In this document: one piece after another, positions 40,423 to 49,020 of the stretch
Numbering within the stretch: position 1 is the first letter of the stretch
Layout: every line of letters begins with the position of its first letter
Assembly (NCBI RefSeq): GCF_009755605.1
Contig: NZ_WPNZ01000003.1
Coordinates: 372,001 to 436,000, forward strand
Source: Streptomyces typhae
Lineage (GTDB): Bacteria > Actinomycetota > Actinomycetes > Streptomycetales > Streptomycetaceae
Reading direction: 5' to 3'
DNA length: 64,000 nucleotides
Program-made: the position numbers and the translations under genes
The notes under the pieces: generated by a model
Told to the model about the DNA's origin: nothing
Databases searched by the model: none
The model's input: the letters and a program-made list of their open reading frames with translations, nothing else

Positions 40423-42720
40423 CTACACCAACTCCGCCCCCACCGCCGCCTGCGGCCTGATCGGCAGCCGGTTCACCGGCCGCCCCGTCGCCGCCCGCAC
40501 CGCCGACGCCACCGCCGCGGGCGCCGTGACCACGGGCACCGCGCTCGCCGCCTTCGCGCCGAAGGGGGCGACCACGTCGCGCTCCTCGACGAGTTTGACG
40601 ATGCGGATGTCGGGCGCGTCCAGGGCCGTGGGCAGCGCGTACCCCGTCAGGTCGGGGTGGCGCACCAGGCCGCGCGGCGTGCGCAGGTTCTCCGTGAGGG
40701 CCGCGCCGACGCCCTGGGTGACGCCCGCCTCGATGCGGACCCTGAGCTGCGCGGGGTTGAGGATACGGCCCACGTCCTGGGCGACGGCCAGCTCCACCAC
40801 CCGTACCGAACCGATCTCGATGTCGACGTCCACGACCGCGCGGATCGCGCAGAAGGCCATGCCGACGAACGCGTCGCCCTGGCCGTCGGCGTCGAGCGGC
40901 TCGGTGGGGTGCGGGCGGCACTGCGCCGTCGCCCACAGCTCCTTGCCGTCCATCGCCTCCTCGACGGTGGTGGAGAGGACTCCGTCGTACGAGGTGATCT
41001 TGCCGTCGGCGATCTGGAGCAGCTCCGTCGACATGCCGAACTTGTGCGCGAGGGGCTGGAGCATCTGGGTGCGCACCATCTTCGCGGCGCGCTCGACCGC
41101 ACCGCCGGACACCCAGGTGTGGCGGCCGTGGCAGCTCGGGCCCGCGGGCGGCTGGTCCGTGTCGACGGGGGCCACGCGCACGTCGTCGATGCCCAGGGTC
41201 TCCTGGACGATCTGCCGGGCGAGGGTCGCGAAGCCCTGGCCCGTCTCGACGGCCGCGCAGATCACCGTGGCGGCGCCGTCGTGGACCTTCACCGTGGCCG
41301 TGGAGACCTCGTCGGCGCCCTCGGCGCCGAGGAGCTGGACCATGCCGAGGCCGTAGCCCACGCCGCGCCGCACCGCCGCGGGTTCGCCCGCGCCCTCGGG
41401 CCCGCCGGGCAGCAGCCAGTCCTCCTGCGGGGTGTCCTTGGGCAGCTCGGGGAGCGGGAAGTCCCGTACGGCGTCGAGAAGTTCGGCCACCGGGGCCGGG
41501 CAGGTCACCGTCTGGCCCGTGGGCAGGATGTCACCGGTCGCCATGGCGTTGCGCAGCCGCAGCTCGGCCGGGTCGGCGCCGAGCTTCTTGGCGAGCTTGT
41601 CCATCTGCGCCTCGTAGGCGGCGCAGACCTGGAGGGCGCCCTCACCGCGTACGTGGCCGGACGGCGGGTTGTTCGTACGGACCGCCCAGCCCTCGATGAA
41701 GGCGTGCGGGACGACGTAGGGGCCGCAGGCGAAGGAGACGGCGGCGGCGAGGGCGTCGGCGGAGGTGTCCGCGTACGCGCCCCCGTCGAGCAGGATCTGC
41801 GCCTCCACCTTCACCAGTTTGCCGTCCGCGTCCGCGTGGTGACGGTAGCGCAGGAGCGTGGGGTGGCGGTGGGCGTGGCCGAGGAAGGACTCCTCGCGGG
41901 TCGCGGTGAGCTTGACGGGGCAGCCCGTCCTGAGCGCGAGCAGGCCGAGGGGGAGCTGGAAGCTGGCGTCCTCGCGGTCGGCGCTGGCGCCGGGCACGCC
42001 CGTGACGACGATCTTGACCTGTTCGGGGGCGAGGCCGTAGCAGGCGGCCGCCCGGTCGCGGTCGCCGTGCGGGTCGGTCGACGCGGTGTACAGCTCGACG
42101 CCGCCGTCCGGGCGCGGCACCGCGAGCCCCGCCTCCGCGCCGATGGGCGCCGGGTCCTGCCTGCCGATGCGGTAGAGGCCCTCGACGACGACCTCGCCGG
42201 CCGCCTCCGGGTCGCCGTGGCGCAGCGGGATGTGCCGGATGAGGTTCCCGTCGGGGTGCAGGGGCGGGGCCTCGAAGGACTGCTCGGGGTCGGTCACCGG
42301 GTCGAGCAGCTCGTACTCGACGATGATCGCGGCGGCGGCCATCCGGGCGGTGTCGGGGTGGTCGGCCGCGACGGCGGCGATGGCCTCGCCGTGGTGGCGC
42401 ACGACCTCGGCGGCGAACAGCGGCCGGTCGGCGGTCTTCCGGCCGTGCAGCGGCCGGCCCGGCACGTCCTCGTGCGTGACGACGGCGCGGACGCCCGCCA
42501 TCTCCTGCGCGTGCGTGACGTCGATGGACACGATACGCGCGTGCGCGTGCGGCGAGCGAAGCACGGCCGCCCACAGCAGGCCCTCGGCCCACAGGTCGGC
42601 GGCATAGGGGAAGGTCCCCTCGGTCTTGGCCCGCAGGTCCGCCGACGGCAGCGAGGAGCCGACGCCGTGCGGCAGCTGCTCGGTGCCCGGCGCGGACGCG
42701 GCGACGGTCTCGTTGCTCAC
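40423..42720 (-). CDS. Xanthine-dehydrogenase-family molybdopterin-binding subunit, catalytic Glu replaced
   Basis: A 765-residue large subunit of a molybdo-hydroxylase. The N-terminal domain (KTEGTFPYAADLWAEGLLWAAVLRSPHAHARI; EAIAAVAADHPDTARMAA) and the Mo-cofactor domain (LDGGAYADTSADA; TNNPPSGHVRGEGALQ; ETGQGFATLARQIVQ) are clear. Two active-site segments differ from the norm: the RGFGxPQ loop is RGEGALQ, and the motif GVKGVGExP, whose Glu attacks the metal-bound water, reads GAKAASAVP, with Ala at residue 727. So the reaction may not be classic hydroxylation. GTG at 42720 overlaps the Fe-S gene stop (GTGA). The three subunits form one operon; the substrate is unknown. Confidence 0.88.
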   Translation of the reverse strand: MSNETVAASAPGTEQLPHGVGSSLPSADLRAKTEGTFPYAADLWAEGLLWAAVLRSPHAHARIVSIDVTHAQEMAGVRAVVTHEDVPGRPLHGRKTADRPLFAAEVVRHHGEAIAAVAADHPDTARMAAAAIIVEYELLDPVTDPEQSFEAPPLHPDGNLIRHIPLRHGDPEAAGEVVVEGLYRIGRQDPAPIGAEAGLAVPRPDGGVELYTASTDPHGDRDRAAACYGLAPEQVKIVVTGVPGASADREDASFQLPLGLLALRTGCPVKLTATREESFLGHAHRHPTLLRYRHHADADGKLVKVEAQILLDGGAYADTSADALAAAVSFACGPYVVPHAFIEGWAVRTNNPPSGHVRGEGALQVCAAYEAQMDKLAKKLGADPAELRLRNAMATGDILPTGQTVTCPAPVAELLDAVRDFPLPELPKDTPQEDWLLPGGPEGAGEPAAVRRGVGYGLGMVQLLGAEGADEVSTATVKVHDGAATVICAAVETGQGFATLARQIVQETLGIDDVRVAPVDTDQPPAGPSCHGRHTWVSGGAVERAAKMVRTQMLQPLAHKFGMSTELLQIADGKITSYDGVLSTTVEEAMDGKELWATAQCRPHPTEPLDADGQGDAFVGMAFCAIRAVVDVDIEIGSVRVVELAVAQDVGRILNPAQLRVRIEAGVTQGVGAALTENLRTPRGLVRHPDLTGYALPTALDAPDIRIVKLVEERDVVAPFGAKAASAVPVVTAPAAVASAVRAATGRPVNRLPIRPQAAVGAELV

Positions 42721-45533
42721 GCCTGGCCTCCGTCCTGGTCGTACGGGCCTGCCTGGTGCGGTACGCGCGGCGCGCCCGCCGCCGTCCCGTCCTGACCGAA
42801 GTGCCCTTCCTGCCCGCCCGGGCCGCCCTGGCCGCCCTGGCCGTCATGCTCTTGGGCCGCGGCGCCCTTCGCCCGGCGCTCGGCGACGACGTCGCGCACC
42901 GCGTCGAGCACGCCCCGGTAGCCGGAGCAGCGGCACAGGTTGCCGCACAGGGCGCGGCGGGTCTCCAGGTCGCTGGGGGCGGGGTTGCCCTCCAGGAGGT
43001 CGTGCAGGGTCATCGCCATGCCCGGTACGCAGAAGCCGCACTGCACGGCACCGCAGTTGGCGAGCGCGCGCTGCACGTCGGAGGGGCTGCCGTCGACGGC
43101 GAGGCCCTCCACCGTGCGCACCTCGCTGCCCGCCGTGGTGGCGGCGGGCACCAGGCAGGACGCGACGAGCCGCCCGTCCACCTGGACGTTGCACGCCCCG
43201 CACTCACCCTGCGAGCAGCCGTCCTTGGCCCCCGCGAGCCCGAGCCGCTCCCGCAGCACGTACAGCAGCGACTCCCCGACCCAGGCGTCGGTGACGGGCC
43301 GGTCGGCGCCGTTGACACGCAGGACGTAGGACACGAGGGGGTGTTCCTCGTGCGGGTGGGCGGGCTGCTCCTCCTCGGGCGGCGCGGGCTGCTCCTCCTG
43401 GGCGAGGGCGGCGCGCTCCTCCTGGGTGAGCGGGGCCTGTTCCTCCTGCGTGGGGGCGGCTTGCTCCTCCGGCGCGAGGGCGGCCCGCTCTTCCTGCTCC
43501 TCGTCCTGCTTCGGGGTACGGGGCTCGGCGGGGGCGGTTTCTTCGGCGAGGGCGTCCGTGTCGGGGGCGGAGGTGTCCGGGACCTCGGCCTCTGGGGCTT
43601 CGGCCGCTGGGGCTTCGGCCTCTGGGGCTTCGGTCTCCGGGGCTTCGGTCTCTGGGGCTTCGGCCTCCGGGGTGCGGTCGGCGTCCGGGGCGAGATCCGC
43701 CTCCGGGGCGAGGACCCCCTCCTCGACGGGGTCCGGCTGCGCCTCCGGTTCTTCCGGCTCCTCGGGGGCCTCCAGGGCCTCCGGCTGCTCCGGTGTCTCC
43801 GGCTGCTCCGGTGTCTCCGGCTCCGGGGCGAGGTCGCCCTCGAAGACACCGACTTCGTCGTGCAGGTGGTGCAGGTCGTGCACGTCGTGCGCGTCCTGCA
43901 CGACGTCCGCGTCATCCGTGCCGTCGGCGTCGTCCGCCACGAGGTCCTGGACCTGGACGGGTACGGAGTCGTCGGCGAGGTCGTCCGCGAGGTCGGCGAC
44001 GTGCGCGGGGTCGATCCCGTCTGCGAAGTCCGCGTCCGGCCCCGGGTAGGCCTCGTGCACCGCGGGGTCGAAGGTGTCGAACCCGGGGTCGTCCGCGTGC
44101 GCCGGGCCCGCGGTGGGCCCGGGGTCGTGAGCGAGACCGGCGCCGTGCCCGAGGTCCGCCGCGTGCACGGGCGACGCGCCCCCGTGCGCGAAGTCGGCGC
44201 CGGGGGCGAAGTCGCCGCCCTGCCCGAAGTCCGCGCCCGCTTCGTGCGCGAAATCTGCGTCGTGCGCGAAGTCCGCTTCGTGCGCGTCGTGCGCGTCGTG
44301 CGCGAAGTCCGCGTCACGCCCGAAGCCGCCCTCGTGCCCGAAGTCGCTCTCCTGCGCGAAGTCGCCGTCGCGCCCGAAGTCGCCCTCGTGCGCGAAGTCG
44401 CCCCCGTGCGCGGAGTCACCCTCGCGCGCGAAGTCGGTTTCGTGTGCGGATGCAACGCCGTGTGCGAGTTCCGCCGCGTGCGCCGCGGTGGCGTCCGCCG
44501 CCTCGGCGGCGTGCTGCGCCGACTCGTGGACGGCCGTCTCCAAGCCGTGGCCCTGGCCGCGGTCCTGCCCGGCCGGGTCGCCCTCCGGCCCCGCCGGACC
44601 GAGGGAGCCGTCCGGGCGGCGGGTCACGACGAACAGCTTGGCCGTCCGTTCGAAGGGCGTCTCCTCGGTGCCGTGCTGTCCGTGCTGTCCGTGCTGTCCG
44701 TGCTGGCCCTGCTGTCCGTGCAGTACGGGCGCCGGCCCGGAGGGGGCGTACCCGGCCGCGTACGCGGAGGACTGCGGAGCCTGAGGGGCCTGCGGGGCTT
44801 GGGAATCCTGAGGGGCCTGAGGCGCCTGAGGGGCCTGCGGGGCGTCCGCCGGCGAGGTCGGCCACGACGTCGCCCAGGGCGCGGGCGCCCCACCGGGCAG
44901 CGTGGCGGGCGGCGTGCCACCCCCCGCCCAGGAGCCCAACGGCGAGTGGGCGGGCGGGATTCCGTCCCCGGCGAGCGCGGACGCCGCGTACTCGCCGGAC
45001 TCGTCCGGCAGATCGCCGTCCGCGACGGGGATCGACCACTGCCCGGTCACGTCGTGCGGCGCGGGCGCGGGCGCATGCCCGTGCGCGTGCCCGTTCCGCG
45101 CGCCCTCCTGCGGGGCGGCGGCGTCCGGGAACGACCACTGACCGGTGGCCCGGGGGTCGTAGGGGTCCCCGGCACCGTCGCCCGGGAGCTGCTGCTCCGA
45201 GTGCGGCGCACCGAGCTGGGTGCTGCCCGGCTCCGGCCAGCGCACGGCGGCCTGCGGGTCGACGGGCGACGCGGGCGCGGCGGCGGGCGCGACGCCGGTG
45301 ATCTCGGGCGGCAGCACCCACACGCCGGTGGACGCCGGGTCGGTGGCGTCGGATGCCGTCGGCGTGACCGTTATCTGCGGCGGCACATAGCCGTGTCCTG
45401 GCGCGGCGAGCGGTGTGCTCACCGCGTCGGCGGCGCCCTCGGGCAGCTGCACGAACGCGGTGGCGTCCGCGTCGTACTCGCCCTGCGGGTGCGGCTGCCA
45501 GCCGCTGGTGCCGTTCCTCTGTCCGTCGGTCAC
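42717..45533 (-). CDS. 2Fe-2S subunit of molybdo-hydroxylase with ~730-residue disordered extension
   Basis: A 938-residue protein; the family norm is about 160-200. The enzymatic part is residues ~733-900: LVSYVLRVNGADRPV, the plant-ferredoxin-type cluster motif CSQGECGACNVQVDG (first Cys 773), and the second cluster in GFCVPGM and CGNLCRCSGY. Everything before is low complexity: two motifs GQWSxPxA, Ala/Pro/Gln runs (APQAPQAPQ; GQHGQHGQHG), a His/Asp/Phe section of about 25 units like DFAHEGDFG (residues ~360-440), then Glu/Pro/Ala-rich repeats (EAPETEAPE; EEQ-rich). The frame is open with strong third-position GC, and both ends overlap neighbours (GTGA). The extension is acidic and likely unfolded; its role is unknown. 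Confidence 0.9.
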   Translation of the reverse strand: MTDGQRNGTSGWQPHPQGEYDADATAFVQLPEGAADAVSTPLAAPGHGYVPPQITVTPTASDATDPASTGVWVLPPEITGVAPAAAPASPVDPQAAVRWPEPGSTQLGAPHSEQQLPGDGAGDPYDPRATGQWSFPDAAAPQEGARNGHAHGHAPAPAPHDVTGQWSIPVADGDLPDESGEYAASALAGDGIPPAHSPLGSWAGGGTPPATLPGGAPAPWATSWPTSPADAPQAPQAPQAPQDSQAPQAPQAPQSSAYAAGYAPSGPAPVLHGQQGQHGQHGQHGQHGTEETPFERTAKLFVVTRRPDGSLGPAGPEGDPAGQDRGQGHGLETAVHESAQHAAEAADATAAHAAELAHGVASAHETDFAREGDSAHGGDFAHEGDFGRDGDFAQESDFGHEGGFGRDADFAHDAHDAHEADFAHDADFAHEAGADFGQGGDFAPGADFAHGGASPVHAADLGHGAGLAHDPGPTAGPAHADDPGFDTFDPAVHEAYPGPDADFADGIDPAHVADLADDLADDSVPVQVQDLVADDADGTDDADVVQDAHDVHDLHHLHDEVGVFEGDLAPEPETPEQPETPEQPEALEAPEEPEEPEAQPDPVEEGVLAPEADLAPDADRTPEAEAPETEAPETEAPEAEAPAAEAPEAEVPDTSAPDTDALAEETAPAEPRTPKQDEEQEERAALAPEEQAAPTQEEQAPLTQEERAALAQEEQPAPPEEEQPAHPHEEHPLVSYVLRVNGADRPVTDAWVGESLLYVLRERLGLAGAKDGCSQGECGACNVQVDGRLVASCLVPAATTAGSEVRTVEGLAVDGSPSDVQRALANCGAVQCGFCVPGMAMTLHDLLEGNPAPSDLETRRALCGNLCRCSGYRGVLDAVRDVVAERRAKGAAAQEHDGQGGQGGPGGQEGHFGQDGTAAGAPRVPHQAGPYDQDGGQA

Positions 45534-46432
45534 GACAGCGCCCTCCCCAGTGCTCGTCGGGCCAGTGCGGCGACGGTGCGCCGCAGGTGCAGTACGGCGG
45601 GCGGCAGCGGCTGTGCCGTGCCGTCCTCGGCGGGCGGGTGGTCCGGGATGCACGCGGCGGCGACGTACTCGCCGAAGGCCGTCAGGGCCTCCGGCACCAG
45701 GCCGCGCTCGCCGTCCCAGTCGATGAGTCCCGCGACCCACTGCTCGGCCTCCAGGGGCCGCAGCGGCATGGGCGCGATGGCGCCGACGGCGCATCGCACG
45801 CCCCTGCGCGCCGGGTCGAGCACCAGGGCGACGGACGCGGTCGCGCGCCCCGGTCCGGTGCGCCCGGTCGCCTTCAGGAAGACCTGCGGGGCGTGCAGCA
45901 GGGGCACGCGGACATAGCCGATGAGCTCGCCGGGGGCGAGCATCTCCATGCCCGCGAGCAGGTGGGAGACCGGGATCTCGCGGCGGGCGCCGCCGGGACC
46001 CGCGATGATCAGTACGGCTTCGAGCGCGGCGAGCACGGGCAGCGAGTCGCCGGTGGGCGCGGCCGAGGCGATGTTGCCGCCGAGGGTGCCCGCGTTGCGG
46101 ATCTGCGGCGGCCCCGCGGCGCGCGCGGCGGCGGCGAGCGCCGGAATGAGCGCCGCGAAGTCCGGGCGCCCCATCCGGGCGTGCGTCAGTCCGGCTCCGA
46201 GGAGTGCGTGTCCGTCCTGGTACTGCCAGCCGCGGATCTCGCTGATGCGGCCGAGGCCGACGAGCGCTGCGGGACGGAGCTGGCCGGCGTTGACCGAGGA
46301 CATCAGGTCCGTGCCGCCCGCGACGGGCACGGCGGCGGGCAGGGCGGCGAGCGCCGCGACGGCCTCGTCGAGCGTGACAGGCAGCGTCACAGACTGCGCC
46401 CCCTGCGCCGCCCGCGGTGCGTGCGTGGTCAA
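45530..46432 (-). CDS. FAD-binding subunit of molybdo-hydroxylase (CutM/XdhB-like)
   Basis: A 300-residue medium subunit carrying FAD. FAD contacts: AAVPVAGGTDLMSSVNAGQL, then IRNAGTLGGNIASAAPTGDSLPVLAAL, both standard for CO-dehydrogenase/xanthine-dehydrogenase medium subunits. The end part shows LKATGRTGPGRATASVALVL and the C-terminal FAD domain. It passes electrons from the 2Fe-2S clusters to an acceptor. TTG at 46432 (reading MTTHAPR) was chosen because GGGAAGGGG lies upstream and relatives start the same way; other starts are possible. First gene of the operon; the stop overlaps the Fe-S subunit start (GTGA). Confidence 0.9.
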   Translation of the reverse strand: MTTHAPRAAQGAQSVTLPVTLDEAVAALAALPAAVPVAGGTDLMSSVNAGQLRPAALVGLGRISEIRGWQYQDGHALLGAGLTHARMGRPDFAALIPALAAAARAAGPPQIRNAGTLGGNIASAAPTGDSLPVLAALEAVLIIAGPGGARREIPVSHLLAGMEMLAPGELIGYVRVPLLHAPQVFLKATGRTGPGRATASVALVLDPARRGVRCAVGAIAPMPLRPLEAEQWVAGLIDWDGERGLVPEALTAFGEYVAAACIPDHPPAEDGTAQPLPPAVLHLRRTVAALARRALGRALS

Positions 46433-46670
46433 AACCGGCTGCCCCTTCCCGATGACCCGGCGGCTTGCGCGCCGTCTCACCGTTACGCCTGTTCCGCCGT
46501 ACGGTACGTGCTCACAACCCGGACGTGGCAACTCTGGCACATCTTCGCCGGGCCCCGGCGCGGGGGTCCGCTAGGAGACGTTCGTCCGCAGACCTGGGGG
46601 ATATGCCGTTTTCGCACTCCCTCGCCGGTCAGCGGGAATTGCCACTCTTCGGTGATCCTTGTACGGCTTC

Positions 46671-46709
46671 CTCCCGGCGGTCCGCGGTGTCACCGCGGAC
46701 CGCCGGGAG
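46671..46709 (-). terminator. Strong terminator after hexosaminidase gene
   Basis: Perfect 17-bp arms (46671-46687, 46693-46709; core CCCGGCGGTCCGCGG), loop of 5 nt, 21 bp beyond the stop codon of the gene at 46730. The rest of 46433-46729 should hold the promoter of the FAD subunit gene. Confidence 0.92.
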
Positions 46710-46729
46710 CACGGGCTCGGGGGTCGCCC

Positions 46730-48355
46730 TCACACCATCGGGGGCAGCCCCTCGATCGGGCGTCCGCCCCCGCCGGGGCGCTGCTGCCACGGCAACGGAC
46801 CGCCCGGCGGGCGGTAGTCGACGCCCAGCGCGTCAAGTCGCGCATAGTGTGCGGTCATTCGCCGTTCGAAATCGGCGAAGTCGCGCTCCGCGGGCGCCGG
46901 GAGCGTACGCCAGGCGACTTCGGCGAACGCCGCGAGCCTCGGAAAGACCTGATAGTCCACGCGTCCGTGGGACTCCATCACTTCGGTCCACACGTTGGCC
47001 TGGGTGCCGAGGACGTGCTCGGCCTCCTCCGCGCTGAGCTGCGCGGGCACCGGCTCGAAGCGGTAGACGTCCTCCAGGGTGCGGACCCAGCCGATGGGCA
47101 CCGGCTCGTCGGGGCCGCCGTGCTGGCGGTGGTCCAGATAGACGTGCTGCTCCGGGCACATGACGACGTCGTGGCCCGCCTGGGCGGCCGCGATGCCGCC
47201 GCTGTAGCCGCGCCAGGACGAGACGGCCGCGCCCTCGGCGAGGCCGCCCTCCAGGATCTCGTCCCAGCCGATGAGCCGACGGCCGCGCGCGGAGAGCCAC
47301 TTGTCGAAGTGCCGGATGAACCAGCTCTGCAGCTCGTCCTCGTTGCTGACGCCGAGCTCCTCGATGCGCGCCTGCGCGGCGGCGGAGTCCTTCCACTGCT
47401 CCTTGGGGCACTCGTCGCCGCCGACGTGGATGAACGTCGACGGGAACAGCTCCAGGACCTCTTCGAAGACGCCCTCGTAGAAGCGGAGCGTGTGGTCGTT
47501 GGGAGCGAGGACGTTGGGCGTGACACCCCAGGTGTCCCAGACCCCGAGCGCGGCGGTGTCGATGACGTCGGTGTTGCCGAGCTCGGGGTAGGCAGCGATG
47601 GCCGCCTGCGAGTGCCCGGGGATGTCGATCTCCGGGACGACGGTGATGTGCAGCGAGTCGGCGTACGCGACGATCTCGCGGATGTCGTCCTGGGTGTAGA
47701 AGCCGCCGTGCGGCTTCTCGTCCCACAACTCCGACTGGCGGTGGCCCCACTTGGTGCGCGAGCGCCAGGCGCCGACCTCCGTGAGCTTCGGGTAGCGCTT
47801 GATCTCCAGGCGCCAGCCCTGGTCGTCGGTGAGGTGGAAGTGGAAGACGTTGAGCTTGTGCGCGGCCAGGAGGTCCAGGTAGCGCAGGACCCCCTCCTTC
47901 GGCGTGAAGTGCCGGGACACGTCCAGCATCATGCCGCGCCAGCCGAACCGCGGGGCGTCCTCGATGACGCCCTGCGGGACGGTGTACTCGCGCCCCGGCG
48001 CGATGGGCGCCCGGCGGAACGCCGCCGCACCGAGGAGCTGACGCAGCGTCTGCGCGCCCCAGAAGACACCGGCCGCGGTGCCGCCGCGGATCTCGACGCC
48101 GTCGCCGGTGACGGTCAGGCGGTACGCCTCGGCCTCCAGTTCGCTGTCGAGGCGGAGGGCGACGGAGCCCGGCGCGCCTTCCGCGCCGGGCGCGAGCGGG
48201 AGCCGCAGTGCGGCACCGAGGGTGCCGCGCAGCCAGTGTTCCGTGGTCTGCGTGCCGGGTCCTGCCCAGAGCGTGGTCGACGCGTCGAGAACGAAGCCGT
48301 CGCCACCGGGCCCCTCGGCGCGTGCGGGCGCCGGGATCAGTTGCTCAAAGGTCAT
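46730..48355 (-). CDS. Beta-N-acetylhexosaminidase, GH20
   Basis: A 541-residue glycosidase that removes terminal GlcNAc or GalNAc, in Streptomyces mainly from chitin oligomers. An N-terminal GH20b domain (residues ~1-120) is followed by the catalytic barrel: FGWRGMMLDVSRHF, LNVFHFHLTDDQGWRLEIKRYPKL, and the catalytic pair Asp314-Glu315 in FIHVGGDECPKEQW; substrate-binding Trp residues occur in IGWDEILEGG and WRGYSGG. No signal peptide is visible, so the enzyme is probably intracellular and acts on imported chitobiose. ATG at 48355 is preceded by no typical ribosome site. Two TTGCA-type palindromes lie just upstream. Confidence 0.95.
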   Translation of the reverse strand: MTFEQLIPAPARAEGPGGDGFVLDASTTLWAGPGTQTTEHWLRGTLGAALRLPLAPGAEGAPGSVALRLDSELEAEAYRLTVTGDGVEIRGGTAAGVFWGAQTLRQLLGAAAFRRAPIAPGREYTVPQGVIEDAPRFGWRGMMLDVSRHFTPKEGVLRYLDLLAAHKLNVFHFHLTDDQGWRLEIKRYPKLTEVGAWRSRTKWGHRQSELWDEKPHGGFYTQDDIREIVAYADSLHITVVPEIDIPGHSQAAIAAYPELGNTDVIDTAALGVWDTWGVTPNVLAPNDHTLRFYEGVFEEVLELFPSTFIHVGGDECPKEQWKDSAAAQARIEELGVSNEDELQSWFIRHFDKWLSARGRRLIGWDEILEGGLAEGAAVSSWRGYSGGIAAAQAGHDVVMCPEQHVYLDHRQHGGPDEPVPIGWVRTLEDVYRFEPVPAQLSAEEAEHVLGTQANVWTEVMESHGRVDYQVFPRLAAFAEVAWRTLPAPAERDFADFERRMTAHYARLDALGVDYRPPGGPLPWQQRPGGGGRPIEGLPPMV

Positions 48356-48375
48356 GGGAGGAGGCTGCCATGCGA

Positions 48376-48412
48376 TTGCAGCCTGCAAAAGGGTCGTTGC
48401 GCGGGGTGCAAC
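48376..48412 (-). promoter_or_regulatory. Two palindromes upstream of the hexosaminidase gene
   Basis: TTGCAGCCTGCAA (48376-48388) and GTTGC-N7-GCAAC (48396-48412). Both are of the TTGCA/TGCAA type bound by LacI-like regulators, 21-57 bp before the ATG at 48355. Confidence 0.45.
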
Positions 48413-48535
48413 AGCCCGCGAGGAAGGAGCGAGCCATACGCGCCACGCCCCGGCGCGGCGGGGCCGACAGTAACGGGCAGGCGGGGGGAAACCGCCGCAA
48501 AGCGGCGCAGAGCTCGCAGCCCGCCACACACAAGC

Positions 48536-48576
48536 GGGCCCCCGGTACGCACAGCACCTGCGCGTACCGGGGGCCC
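48536..48576 (-). terminator. Terminator of the DUF3039 gene
   Basis: Perfect 15-bp arms GGGCCCCCGGTACGC (48536-48550) and GCGTACCGGGGGCCC (48562-48576), loop 11 nt, 28 bp past the stop. Confidence 0.9.
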
Positions 48577-48603
48577 CGAGTGGTCGGCCGACCGGGAGGG
48601 TGG

Positions 48604-48903
48604 CTACTTCTTGCCGCCGTCCTTGCCGCCCTTGTCCTTGTCGCCGCCCGCGCCCATGGACTCGTAGATCTCCTTGCACATGGGACAGACGGGATACTTC
48701 TTCGGGTCGCGGCCGGGGACCCACACCTTGCCGCAGAGCGCCACGACGGGCGTACCGTCGAGAGCGCTCGCCATGATCTTGTCCTTCTGGACATAGTGCG
48801 CATAGCGCTCGTGGTCGCCGTCACCGTGCGACACCTGCGGCGTCGGCTCTACGAGGGTCCCCGTACCTGCCCCGCGCTCGGGCTCGGGCTCAAGAGTGCT
48901 CAT
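48604..48903 (-). CDS. DUF3039 protein, 99 aa, probable zinc-binding
   Basis: A 99-residue small protein. The core YAHYVQKDKIMASALDGTPVVALCGKVWVPGRDPKKYPVCPMCKEIYESM matches DUF3039 (written in two parts: residues ~40-65 and 66-90) and contains Cys...Cys-x2-Cys, a likely zinc site. The C-terminus is a Lys/Gly/Asp tail. Widespread in actinobacteria, function unknown. ATG at 48903 starts MSTLEPEPERG. It is flanked by its own terminator and lies between YqgE and the hexosaminidase. Confidence 0.9.
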   Translation of the reverse strand: MSTLEPEPERGAGTGTLVEPTPQVSHGDGDHERYAHYVQKDKIMASALDGTPVVALCGKVWVPGRDPKKYPVCPMCKEIYESMGAGGDKDKGGKDGGKK

Positions 48904-49020
48904 AGCTGCCAAGGGTACTCACGCCGGGCGCGCCCCGGCAGCGGCCGCCGCCGGGGCCGTCCGGGTGCGACCCGTGCGGCGCGCACGCGCCCCGGGCGGG
49001 TGCGGCGCGAGCCCGACGCG

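Noticed and set aside
42756..45917. 1053-codon ORF on the plus strand
   Set aside because: Mirror image of the repetitive Fe-S subunit gene; Val/Leu/Arg/Gly repeats result from reading its repeats backward.
45413..48667. 1084-codon ORF on the plus strand
   Set aside because: Antisense to the FAD subunit and the hexosaminidase, whose family motifs and catalytic residues are clear on the other strand.
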